Source of the DNA: an uncultured Faecalibacterium sp.
GTDB taxonomy: Bacteria > Bacillota > Clostridia > Oscillospirales > Ruminococcaceae
DNA length: 28,368 nt
NCBI GenBank assembly: GCA_934525845.1
Contig: CAKSZS010000031.1
Coordinates: forward strand, 1-28,368
Direction: 5' to 3'
Part shown: piece after piece, positions 6,086-14,500 of the stretch
How the letters are laid out: every line of letters starts with the position of its first letter
Position numbering within the stretch: position 1 is the stretch's first letter
Notes under the pieces: generated by a model
Databases searched by the model: none
The model's input: the letters and a program-made list of their open reading frames with translations, nothing else
What the model was told of the DNA's origin: nothing
Made by a program: the position numbers and the translations under genes

Positions 6086-7453
6086 ATGGCACAAACCAGC
6101 CGGACTGCCGACCTGACCACCGGCCCCATGCTGCAGAAGATCATTCTGTTTTCCCTTCCCCTGGCGGCATCCAGCATTCTGCAGCTGCTGTTCAACGCCG
6201 CCGATGTGATCGTGGTCGGCCGCTTTGCCGGCAGCACGGCGCTGGCGGCGGTCGGCTCCAACGGTTCGCTCATCAACCTGCTGGTCAACCTGTTCGTCGG
6301 CCTGTCGCTGGGTGCCAATGTGGTGGCAGCGCGGTGCTTCGGCGCAAAGGACGAGCGCGGCGTGCAGGACACGGTGCACACCGCCGTGACGCTGGGTCTG
6401 GTCAGCGGCGTTCTGCTGGCCTTTGTCGGCTTCTTTGCTGCCCGGGGACTGCTGGAACTCATGAGCTGCCCGGAGGACGTCATCGATCTGTCTGCTTTGT
6501 ACCTGAAGATCTACTTCATCGGGATGCCCATGAGTATGCTGTACAACTTCAGCAGTGCGCTGCTGCGCGCTGTGGGCGACACCAAGCGTCCGCTGTACTG
6601 CCTGGCGGCCGCCGGCATCATCAACGTGGTGCTGAATCTGGTGTTCGTCATCGGGTTCCGGATGAGCGTAGCCGGTGTGGCGCTGGCTACCATCCTCAGC
6701 GAGACCGTCTCCGCCTGCATGGTCACCGCCATGCTGATGCGGGAGACCGGCGCGCTGCATCTCGACCTGCACAAGCTGGGCTTTCACGCCGGATCGCTGA
6801 AGCAGATCCTGCTCATTGGCCTGCCCGCCGGCCTGCAGAGCACCGTGTTCAGCCTGTCCAACGTGGTCATCCAGTCCGCCATCAACTCCTTCGGTTCCAC
6901 CGTGGTGGCGGGCAGCTCTGCGTCTTCCAACATCGAAGGCTTCGTGTACACCGGCATGAACGCTTTTGCGCAGGCGGCGGTCACCTTCACCAGCCAGAAC
7001 ATCGGCGCACGCAAGTATGAAAATCTGGACCGCGTGATGCGCAACTGCCTGCTGTGCGCTGTGTGCACCGGCATCGTGCTGGGCGGCGGTGCAGCGCTGG
7101 CGGGCACACAGCTGCTGCATTTCTACTCCACCGATGCTGCCGTGGTAGCCGCCGGTCTGGAGCGGCTGCGCGTCATCTGCGGCACCTACCTGCTGTGCGG
7201 CACCATGGATGTGCTGGCCAGCAGCCTGCGCGGTCTGGGCTACAGTGTGCTGCCCATGGTGGTGAGCCTCATCGGCAGCTGTCTGCTGCGCCTGGTGTGG
7301 ATCGCCACCATCTTCCAGCTCAACCGCACCCCCTTTATGCTGTACATCAGCTACCCTATCAGCTGGATCCTGACCGCGGCGGTCCATCTGACCTGCCTGC
7401 TCATCGTGCGGCGCAGACTGCGAAAAAAAGGCAGTCAGCTGCAGACGGCGTAA
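6086..7453 (+). CDS. MATE family multidrug/organic cation efflux transporter
   Basis: A 455-residue polytopic membrane protein with about twelve hydrophobic helices in two related halves. Its N-terminus (GPMLQKIILFSLPLAASSILQ, then an AADVIVVGRFAGSTALAAVG stretch) is the standard opening of MATE transporters, which export drugs, dyes or metabolites with Na+ or H+. The second half opens with the equivalent LIGLPAGLQSTVFSLSN. The sequence closely resembles the clostridial NorM/DinF-type group. AAGGAGGCGC lies 10 bases upstream of the ATG. The gene is transcribed alone and ends at the hairpin at 7487-7512. The substrate cannot be inferred. Confidence 0.9.
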   Translation: MAQTSRTADLTTGPMLQKIILFSLPLAASSILQLLFNAADVIVVGRFAGSTALAAVGSNGSLINLLVNLFVGLSLGANVVAARCFGAKDERGVQDTVHTAVTLGLVSGVLLAFVGFFAARGLLELMSCPEDVIDLSALYLKIYFIGMPMSMLYNFSSALLRAVGDTKRPLYCLAAAGIINVVLNLVFVIGFRMSVAGVALATILSETVSACMVTAMLMRETGALHLDLHKLGFHAGSLKQILLIGLPAGLQSTVFSLSNVVIQSAINSFGSTVVAGSSASSNIEGFVYTGMNAFAQAAVTFTSQNIGARKYENLDRVMRNCLLCAVCTGIVLGGGAALAGTQLLHFYSTDAAVVAAGLERLRVICGTYLLCGTMDVLASSLRGLGYSVLPMVVSLIGSCLLRLVWIATIFQLNRTPFMLYISYPISWILTAAVHLTCLLIVRRRLRKKGSQLQTA

Positions 7454-7460
7454 AGATGAG

Positions 7461-7583
7461 CCTCTCCGTCTCGCATTTGTTTGACCGCTCTCCCGAACGG
7501 GAGAGCTTTTTTGCTGCCTGCTGGTCACAGGAACAAAGCCCCCTTCGTAGGAGCCGGCAGACCCGCAGGGTCTGACGGAGAGG
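7461..7583. repeat. Hairpin-rich intergenic element with inverted ends
   Basis: CCTCTCCGTC (7461-7470) and its complement GACGGAGAGG (7574-7583) bracket 103 bases holding two more stems: GCTCTCCCG/CGGGAGAGC (7487-7506) and CAGACCC/GGGTCTG (7558-7574). It fills the whole gap between two convergent genes. The ends and internal GCTCTCCC hairpin resemble short dispersed repeats I associate with Faecalibacterium-type genomes. Only one copy is in this window, so repeat status is an inference. Confidence 0.45.
7487..7512 (+). terminator. Intrinsic terminator of the MATE gene
   Basis: Nine-base perfect stem GCTCTCCCG / CGGGAGAGC with a two-base AA between the arms, followed by T6. Confidence 0.85.
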
Positions 7584-7584
7584 G

Positions 7585-8127
7585 TCACAGTTCTTTCACC
7601 AGCAGATACCGGTCGAACCCACCGTACATTTCCCGCCGGGCACGGATCTCAAAGCCGCCCGCCCGGGCATTGCGCAGACTGTAGGGATTGTCCGGGCAGA
7701 CAGTGGCCCCCAGATGGGTGATCTCTGCCGGAAGCAGCGGCAGGGCGGCTTCCAGCATGGCACGCTGCAGGCCATTGCCCCGGAAATCCGGGTGCACGAC
7801 CGCGCTGTCCGCGTTGCCCCAATGGCACCACTCCTCCGGCGGAACGCCCAGAAACGCCGCATAATTGTCCGGCTGTCCGCCGCAGAACCGGAAGGTCAGG
7901 TAGGCGGCCAGGCGCTCTCCCTGCCACACTCCGATGCACAGACTGTTCGTGATGAAATCCGTGATGTGTTCCAGCGTATCCGGCACGAACCATTCCGGGT
8001 GCGGCATGGCCGCGCGCACTTCGTTCTGCAGTGCATAGACCTGCGGCGCCTCCGCCGGGGTGCAGCGGCGCAGGGTGACCGGAAGCTGTGCCGGCTGGCC
8101 GCGGAACTTGTAGAGGATCTTTTCCAT
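7585..8127 (-). CDS. GNAT family N-acetyltransferase
   Basis: A 180-residue protein with the GNAT acetyl-CoA-binding motif A at residues 109-123: AVVHPDFRGNGLQRAM, i.e. the R/Q-x-x-G-x-G/A pyrophosphate loop. It is preceded by a beta strand (ADSAV) and followed by TVCPDNPYSLRNARAGGFE, the usual motif-B region. GNAT enzymes acetylate amines on small molecules or proteins; the substrate is not indicated. GGAGG lies 10 bases before the ATG at 8125-8127. The promoter (8173-8201) overlaps the divergent promoter of the GntR gene, so the two genes may influence one another. Confidence 0.85.
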   Translation of the reverse strand: MEKILYKFRGQPAQLPVTLRRCTPAEAPQVYALQNEVRAAMPHPEWFVPDTLEHITDFITNSLCIGVWQGERLAAYLTFRFCGGQPDNYAAFLGVPPEEWCHWGNADSAVVHPDFRGNGLQRAMLEAALPLLPAEITHLGATVCPDNPYSLRNARAGGFEIRARREMYGGFDRYLLVKEL

Positions 8128-8172
8128 CCTGCAATGCCCTCCAAAATAAAATCATACTTTTTTCGTGATTCC

Positions 8173-8201
8173 AGTATAAATGCCGTTTTCAGCCTTGTCA
8201 A
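8173..8201 (-). promoter_or_regulatory. Promoter of the GNAT gene
   Basis: Minus strand TTGACA (8196-8201), 17-base spacer, TATACT (8173-8178); near-consensus, and it overlaps the divergent gntR promoter face to face. Confidence 0.8.
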
Positions 8202-8214
8202 TTTGTGTTATAAT
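8186..8214 (+). promoter_or_regulatory. Promoter of the gntR-pyrB-pyrI operon
   Basis: TTTTCA (8186-8191), 17-base spacer, TATAAT (8209-8214). It overlaps the GNAT promoter on the other strand over 16 bases. No terminator-antiterminator pair is visible between it and gntR. Confidence 0.65.
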
Positions 8215-8303
8215 AAAAAAGGGATTTTTTGTCGGGGCCGCGCTCCGGCAGAATTTCCCCGAAGTCCCGGCGGGTCTGCCCGCCTGTGAACGGAGGAACC
8301 GAA

Positions 8304-9059
8304 ATGAAGGAATCCACACTTGCCTCTTCCAGCCGGCTGGGCGGCGCCGTGATCAGCGACCGCGTGGTCGCCAGCCTGTTGGAGGAACTGCGCATCGGGC
8401 GCTACGCCCTTGCCGACCGTCTGCCCGCCGAGGTAGATCTTGCCGCCGAGCTGGGCGTCAGCCGTACCGTGATCCGCGATGCTCTGAGCGAAATGGAGCG
8501 GGCGGGCTATGTAGAGCGGGTGCGCGGCATTGGCACCGTGGTCAACCGCTCTGTGCTGAGCCTGCGCAGCCGGCTGGATCAGAAGCTGGAATATTATCCG
8601 CTGATCCGCAGCTTTGGCAGCTACCCCCACGCAGACGGCATTCAGGTCTTTCCCATCCGTGCAGGCGAAGAGCTGGCCCGCAACCTGCAGATCAACCCCG
8701 GCGATGAGGTCATCTGCATCAAAAAACGCATTCTGGCCGACACGACGCCGGTCATTTACTCCATCGATTACCTGCCCCGCAGTCTGTTCGGCAGCCGGGA
8801 TTACTCCCGCATCGACCTGACCGGCGGCGTGTTCGATATCCTGGAGCGGGAATGCCACCAGCAGATCTCCTCCAACGTGGCACACCTGAAGGCCAGCTGC
8901 GGCGACGACGCCATCCGTGCCGCCATGCGTCTGGCCCCCGGCGAAGCCATGCTGCTGCTGGACGAAGTATGCTTCAATCGTTTGTGCCGCCCGGTGATGC
9001 GTTCGCTGAGCTATTACACGAACTTCTTTGATTTTTCCATCTTGCGCAAACTACTTTAA
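8304..9059 (+). CDS. GntR family transcriptional regulator with UTRA domain
   Basis: A 251-residue regulator. Residues 15-82 form the GntR winged helix (VVASLLEELRIGRYALADRL, then PAEVDLAAELGVSRTVIRDA, typical of the family). Residues about 100-245 form a HutC/UTRA ligand-binding domain with the usual GDEVICIKKRILAD and IYSIDYLPRSLF segments. The ATG at 8304 has CGGAGGAACC upstream; an in-frame ATG at 8229 lacks one. Only 14 bases separate its stop from pyrB, and no promoter or terminator intervenes, so it is co-transcribed with pyrBI. UTRA domains sense small metabolites. A pyrimidine-pathway ligand is a reasonable inference from position but is not shown by sequence. Confidence 0.88.
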   Translation: MKESTLASSSRLGGAVISDRVVASLLEELRIGRYALADRLPAEVDLAAELGVSRTVIRDALSEMERAGYVERVRGIGTVVNRSVLSLRSRLDQKLEYYPLIRSFGSYPHADGIQVFPIRAGEELARNLQINPGDEVICIKKRILADTTPVIYSIDYLPRSLFGSRDYSRIDLTGGVFDILERECHQQISSNVAHLKASCGDDAIRAAMRLAPGEAMLLLDEVCFNRLCRPVMRSLSYYTNFFDFSILRKLL

Positions 9060-9073
9060 CGGAGGTATTACCT

Positions 9074-10015
9074 ATGCGCCATCTGATCGACCCGTTGGAC
9101 TTTACCCCGCAGGAGATCACCGCTCTGCTCGATCTTGCCTGCCGCATCCGGGAAGACCCTGCCGCCTATCAGGACGTGGCCGCCCACAAAAAGCTGGCGA
9201 CCCTGTTCTATGAGCCGTCCACCCGCACCCGCCTTTCCTTTGAAGCGGCCATGCTGAACCTGGGCGGCCATGTGCTGGGCTTCCCCAGCGAGAACGTGTC
9301 CAGCGCCAGCAAGGGCGAGAGCGTGGCCGACACCATCCGTGTGGTGTCCTGCTATGCAGACATCGTGGCCATGCGCCACCCCAAGGAAGGTGCTCCCCTG
9401 CGGGCTTCCCGCTATTCCCGCATCCCGGTGATCAACGCCGGTGACGGCGGCCACCAGCATCCCACCCAGACCATGACTGACCTGATGACCATCCGCACCC
9501 GCAAGGGCCGGCTGGACGATCTGACCATCGGCCTGTGCGGCGACCTGAAATTCGGCCGCACCGTGCACTCCCTCATCAAGACCATGGCCCGCTGCCGGAA
9601 CATCCGCTTTGTGCTCATCAGCCCGGAGGAGCTGCGGGTGCCGGACTACATCATTAACGATGTGCTGGAAGCCAACGGCATCGCCTACAAGGAGACCCGC
9701 AGTCTGGAAGAGGTCATGCCCGAGCTGGACATCCTGTACATGACCCGTGTGCAGAAGGAGCGCTTCTTCAACGAAGAAGATTACATCCGCCTGAAGAACA
9801 GCTACGTTCTGACCCGGGAGAAGATGGCGCTGGCCAAGCCCGACATGGCCGTGCTCCATCCCCTGCCCCGCGTGAACGAGATCGCACTGGATGTGGACGA
9901 CGATTCCCGCGCCGCTTACTTTGAGCAGGTGCAGAACGGCGTGTACGTCCGCATGGCATTGATCATGACGCTGCTGGGGCTTGCAGACCCCAGGGCACCG
10001 AAGGAGGGCAACTGA
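9074..10015 (+). CDS. pyrB: Aspartate carbamoyltransferase catalytic subunit
   Basis: A 313-residue enzyme that condenses carbamoyl phosphate with L-aspartate to N-carbamoyl-aspartate, the committed step of pyrimidine synthesis. Visible signatures are the carbamoyl-phosphate motif FYEPSTRTRLSFE (STRTR, residues 49-53), the active-site lysine in SASKGES (K80), HPTQTMTD (H129) and the C-terminal HPLPRVNEI. Length is normal. ACGGAGGTATTACCT precedes the ATG. It follows the GntR gene by 14 bases and is followed by pyrI after one base, so translation of catalytic and regulatory chains is probably coupled. The pairing implies an E. coli-type allosteric ATCase holoenzyme. Confidence 0.97.
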   Translation: MRHLIDPLDFTPQEITALLDLACRIREDPAAYQDVAAHKKLATLFYEPSTRTRLSFEAAMLNLGGHVLGFPSENVSSASKGESVADTIRVVSCYADIVAMRHPKEGAPLRASRYSRIPVINAGDGGHQHPTQTMTDLMTIRTRKGRLDDLTIGLCGDLKFGRTVHSLIKTMARCRNIRFVLISPEELRVPDYIINDVLEANGIAYKETRSLEEVMPELDILYMTRVQKERFFNEEDYIRLKNSYVLTREKMALAKPDMAVLHPLPRVNEIALDVDDDSRAAYFEQVQNGVYVRMALIMTLLGLADPRAPKEGN

Positions 10016-10016
10016 T

Positions 10017-10454
10017 ATGCTGAACATTGACGAGATCCAGAACGGCATTGTCATCGACCACATCAAAGCCGGCACCGCCATCGGCCTGATGGACCTGCTG
10101 GGCATCAAGGGCAACCGCACCGCCAGCGTGGCACTGATCCAGAATGCCCGCAGCAACAAAACCGAAAGCGGCCGCAAGGACATCATCAAGGTGGAAGGCG
10201 ACGCCTCCTGGCTGAATCTGGATGTGCTGGCCTACCTGGACCCCAACATCAGCGTGACCATCATCGAGAACGGCAAGGCTGTGCGCAAGGAAAAGCCGAA
10301 GCCCCCCAAGCGCCTGGTCAACATCGTGCGGTGCCGCAACCCGCGCTGCATCTCCTCCATTGAGGAAGCGTGCGACCAGATCTTTGAGCTGAGTTCCAAC
10401 GGCAAGTACCGCTGCATCTACTGTGAGCAGGAGCTGCAGGTCAAGCCGGAATAA
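10017..10454 (+). CDS. pyrI: Aspartate carbamoyltransferase regulatory subunit
   Basis: A 145-residue regulatory chain that binds nucleotide effectors in its N-terminal domain and contacts PyrB through a zinc domain. The N-terminal half (NGIVIDHIKAGTAIGLMDLL) is the allosteric domain. The C-terminal half has the four zinc cysteines C106 and C111 (CRNPRC) plus C133 and C136 (CIYC). The ATG at 10017 lies one base after the pyrB stop, with AAGGAGGGCAACTG overlapping the end of pyrB as its binding site. No other pyr gene follows; a strong terminator ends the operon. Confidence 0.96.
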   Translation: MLNIDEIQNGIVIDHIKAGTAIGLMDLLGIKGNRTASVALIQNARSNKTESGRKDIIKVEGDASWLNLDVLAYLDPNISVTIIENGKAVRKEKPKPPKRLVNIVRCRNPRCISSIEEACDQIFELSSNGKYRCIYCEQELQVKPE

Positions 10455-10471
10455 TCCGAATCCCAACAAAA

Positions 10472-10508
10472 AACGCCCTCCGGGAAGCATCGGCTCCCGG
10501 AGGGCGTT
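10472..10508. terminator. Bidirectional terminator between pyrI and the HEPN-like gene
   Basis: Perfect 14-base stem AACGCCCTCCGGGA and complement with a 9-base loop between convergent genes. On the minus strand it is followed by a TTTTTTG run; on the plus strand by TTCTTCTTT. Confidence 0.85.
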
Positions 10509-10535
10509 CTTCTTTGCTTTGAAGTTCTGGGGCGG

Positions 10536-11597
10536 TTACAGTGCGCAGGCCGCCTGCACCTCTTCAAAGGTCAGCAGGTCGTTGTGCGCCAGCTTGTTGC
10601 GCAGGGTGCGGCAGGTATCGATCCGGTGGTAGTCCTCCGTGGAGAAGTTCGTGCCGACCTGCCGGCACAGGAAGAACAGGTTGCCCAGTTCCAGATCCTG
10701 CGGGTCGTAGATCAGGTCGCCCTGGCTGCCCTGGATCGGCAGATAGGTCTGCAGCTGTACTGCATGGTCCTGCACATACTGCAGGCGGAACTGTTCCAGC
10801 CGCGGGAACACCTGCATGATCTGCGCCAGCAGCACCGCACTGTGCAGCTGCGCCTCCTGCGGAGCCGGCATCGGCAGGCCGCTGCTGTACCGCGCGCCGG
10901 AAAGGAGGCGCTTTGCCGTGCCGATGGGGTCGCCCAGCAGAGCATCCGGTGCAGCCAGCAGCAGGCCGCAGGCTTCCGGATCCTGCCGGCCCATCCGCAG
11001 AGCCAGTTCCGCCAGATAGTCCGGCATGGCGCTGCCCGCCGCCGCTTCCATGCAGAAGATGCGGCAGTCATGCTCCTGCGCCGCACACAGCACGGTGGGA
11101 AAATCGTGATCCGTGCCCGTACCCGGGGCTTCCAGCAGGAAGACTGCACGCTGCGGCAGCTGCTGTTCCCGGGCACACTTTTCGTACTGGCGCACGAACA
11201 CCTTCCACTTCTGCATGGCGGCCGCGCTGGGGATGCTCCGCACCCAGAGATAGCTCTGGTGCAGGCTCAGCGCCGGAGACTGTGCCAGGTGCTCCGCCAC
11301 CGTCGTGTTGAACCAGAAGCGGTTCCGCACGTCCGGCGGACAAAGCTCTTCCAGCATGAATTTTTCCGGTTCTTCCACCTCCCCGGCGTCCAGGATCCGG
11401 ACCATCCGGCCGGCATCCAGGGTGCAGAGCTGCCGGTGGAGCAGCTCCTCAAAGGTGCTTTCCCAGGGGATGTGCTTCGGGGTGCGCAGGACCAGCGACT
11501 CCTCCTGCTGCAGGTGTTCCACGACGGCCTGCACCAGGCGCAGGGAGCCGCCCACCTGCTTCCACCAGATCTCACACATTGATGTCATCGTCTGCAT
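10536..11597 (-). CDS. Unassigned 353-residue protein with C-terminal HEPN-type RNxxxH motif
   Basis: I do not recognise the family. The protein is a soluble alpha/beta protein without signal peptide or membrane segment. Its C-terminal helical stretch contains TLRNKLAHN, i.e. R333-N334-K-L-A-H338. This is the R-(N)-x(3)-H active-site pattern of HEPN RNases, in the right place near the end of a helical domain (residues about 255-353). The N-terminal part (WWKQVGGSLRLVQAVVEHLQ, then tryptophan- and leucine-rich helices) has no motif I can name. The start at 11597 has GGAGGAGTTCGAGG upstream and overlaps the end of the giant ATPase gene by 26 bases. An ATG at 11577-11579 is also possible. Overlap and common strand imply translational coupling with the ATPase: a likely effector-sensor pair. 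Confidence 0.7.
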   Translation of the reverse strand: MQTMTSMCEIWWKQVGGSLRLVQAVVEHLQQEESLVLRTPKHIPWESTFEELLHRQLCTLDAGRMVRILDAGEVEEPEKFMLEELCPPDVRNRFWFNTTVAEHLAQSPALSLHQSYLWVRSIPSAAAMQKWKVFVRQYEKCAREQQLPQRAVFLLEAPGTGTDHDFPTVLCAAQEHDCRIFCMEAAAGSAMPDYLAELALRMGRQDPEACGLLLAAPDALLGDPIGTAKRLLSGARYSSGLPMPAPQEAQLHSAVLLAQIMQVFPRLEQFRLQYVQDHAVQLQTYLPIQGSQGDLIYDPQDLELGNLFFLCRQVGTNFSTEDYHRIDTCRTLRNKLAHNDLLTFEEVQAACAL

Positions 11598-14500
11598 CCT
11601 CGAACTCCTCCCCTTCCCGGGTCAGCTTGGCAAAGAGCGCCTCCGACGAACCGAGCTGGTCGCGGAAATTGTAGGAGGCGAACTCGTAGGCACCCTTGCC
11701 CACACTGCGCAGGATGTTCAGATCCTGCAGTTCGTCCAGATACATCCGCATCCGCTCGCCGCTCTGATCCTTCAGCTTGGGCATTCCCCAGTTCCGGGCG
11801 TACTCCACCAGATCCTGTGCAGTGTAGCAGCCTTCGTACTGCGGCTCCATGTAGTTCATATAGGCGATCAGCCATGCGATGCGGAAATACAGCCGATCCA
11901 GACGCAGGGTCATCTCAAACTTCTTGTGGATCTCCTGCAGGAAGTTGCCGTCCTTCAGGACACGGCCGATGTTGTCATCCGTCACCTTGTAGGGCGGGGT
12001 CTGGCTCTCCACATAGCGGCCATAGTCCTGGCTGCGCAGGGACTCCACCATCTTCTGGCAGTAGAGCTGGATCAGGCCCGGGAAATAGTTGGTGGTAGCG
12101 ATGATCTGGGTCGCCTGCTCATCGCTGGCAATGGAGATGCCCAGGTAGCTCAGCGGCTCCAGCAGCAGCTGGCGGCTTTCTTCCCGGGTGAAGGGCTTGA
12201 TGTTCAGCGCACCGAGATGCGGCACACCGGAGTTGTCGCCCAGCGCCGCGGCACGGTTGAAGCGCACCACATCGTGCAGACCGGCCAGCACGAACTTGAA
12301 CCGATCCGGCATTTTTTCCTGCACGTCCTTGAGGGCCGTGATGGGCGCATAGCCATAGTTGGCGCAGTCCGAAATAAAGTCATCCGCCTCGTCCAGCATG
12401 ACCAGCAGATAGGCAATGCGCTGTTCCGGCTCCTCCACATACAGCCGCTTCTGGATGCAGCTGGTCAGAGTATTCCAGTCCTCGGTCAGGCAGTCCTCGT
12501 CCAGCACCTTTTCGTTGATCAGACTCTGGGCCAGCATCCGGCAGCTTTCCGCACAGCCCAGCTTGGGAATGGGCACCCGCAGAGCGCGCTTGACGCCGCT
12601 TTCCACCTGGGTGCCGTCCACATCGGCCTGCGCCTTTTTCAGCAGGGCGGATTTGCCCAGCTGGCGGCCGCCGTAGATCAGGTTGACGCTGTCCGGCTGG
12701 TCGGCGCTGGATTCTTCGATGCGGCGCAGCTCCGACACGCGGCCGTAGAACATCTCCGGCGGCATATAGTTGGCCGCATCGGTCACATAGGGCTGGTAGC
12801 TGGAGAACGGCATTCCCACCGCCATGAGCATCTGGTTCATCAGAGCCGGTGCGGAGTCGGTGTTCTCAATGGGGTAATGGTTGCACAGATAGCCCAGCAG
12901 CACACGGTCCAGCACCAGATAGGTCCGGCGCAGGTTGTCGTTCTGCTTGATCTTGCGTGCCAGCTTGCGGCGCTCCGGCATGGACAGCACACCGTCCAGC
13001 AGCACCAGCTTGGCACCGGCCGCTGCATCCAGCGCTTCAAACTTTTTCAGCAGGCTGTCACAATCGTAGGTCTCGTACAGGCACACCACATCAAAGCCGC
13101 CCCGCGCCATCTGGGAGCCAAAGGCTGCAATGGGGTGCTGGCTGGTCACACGGCCGATCAGCTTGCGGGTCTGGGTCACATGGTACAGCTCGGTGCTGCT
13201 GTTGGGCAGCGTTTTGCGGTGCACCGCAAAATCCGTCCAGCCCAGCGCGGCCAGCAGGCGGGTGATGCTGTTCTCGTCCGCCGGGGTGCAGCCGATCCAG
13301 TTCTGGGCCAGCGCCCGGCCGCTGCCGTGCAGCAGATCCCGCGCCGAATCCTGATTCACGCGGTAATTGGTCTTGTACTCGCTCCAGAACTGGTCCAGAT
13401 ACAGCAGGGCTTCCGACTGGGTAAAGGGCTTGCGCTCCTCGTTGATGTGGTTCATCAGATCTTCGGCCACCGTGTAGTTCTGGTTCCGGATCATGGTAAG
13501 GATGCCGTCGATGGTGCTCTGCGCCACCGGCTCCCCGTTCTTCTCGCTGGTCTGGATCAGGCGCTCCAGCTGGCCTTCCAGCAGGGTGCCGCGCTGCTGC
13601 GCGCACTCCCCGATGTGTCTCTCACACTGCTCCATCAGGCTGTAGAAGAAGCCGTAGTTGTCGGTGCGCTCTGCTTCCAGATACCAGTAGCAGATGGTGT
13701 TTTCCAGCTCGGCCAGGAAGGGGTCGGCGTGCGCCACGCGTCCGCAGGACATCCACAGCGCATACTGCTCCCGGAAATGCTGCAGGTCGCTCCGGGCGGC
13801 GGCCGCTGCACGCTGCCGGCAGGCCTCCGCATAGGCCGGCAGTTCCGGCACCGGCTGCCCGGACGCTTCCAGATACTGCAGGATAAGGTCGGCCGTGCCG
13901 AAGTTGTGCTTTTTGCTGCCTGCCTCATAAATGTGCTGCAGGTGCTCTTCCATGGTGTCCTGCACCGTTTCGGCGTGGCGGCGGATGCGGGTCAGCACGT
14001 TGAAGTCCTTCAGCACGCAGAAGGTGGGTTCCAGCACCGGCATAAAGTCTTCGTCCAGCTGGATCCAGTCCCCGCGCAGGAAATCGGCGAAGAAGAAGCG
14101 GCTCTTTTCTTCCGTCCAGCTGCCGTCCAGCCGCTCCAGCAGGGAGCAGGCGGTGAACCGGATCAGGAAATAGCCCATCTTTTTCTGGTCGCCGCACTCG
14201 CCCAGCGCCAGCAGCTTGTCGCACTCGGCCTGCACGGCCTCCAGTTTCTGCCGCAGGATGGGTTTCTGCTTGGCGTACTCCGTCCGTGCTGCAGGGTCCG
14301 AGGTGTTCAGTGCGCCGCTGCGGTCGGTGATCTTATACCACTTGCCGATCTGCGCCACCATGCTCTTGATGGGCGAGCGCATATTGTTGCGGCGGCTGCC
14401 CTGCAGCGAATCGTTCTCCTTCTGCTTGAGCAGCGATTCACCCGCCTTGTCCCAGCAGTCCTGGATCAGAGCGTCCACCACCGTCAGCGACGGAGCACCC

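Noticed and set aside
5990..7588. 532-codon minus-strand frame antisense to the MATE gene
   Set aside because: Low-complexity Gln/His/Ala-rich translation; the plus strand is an unmistakable MATE transporter with promoter and terminator.
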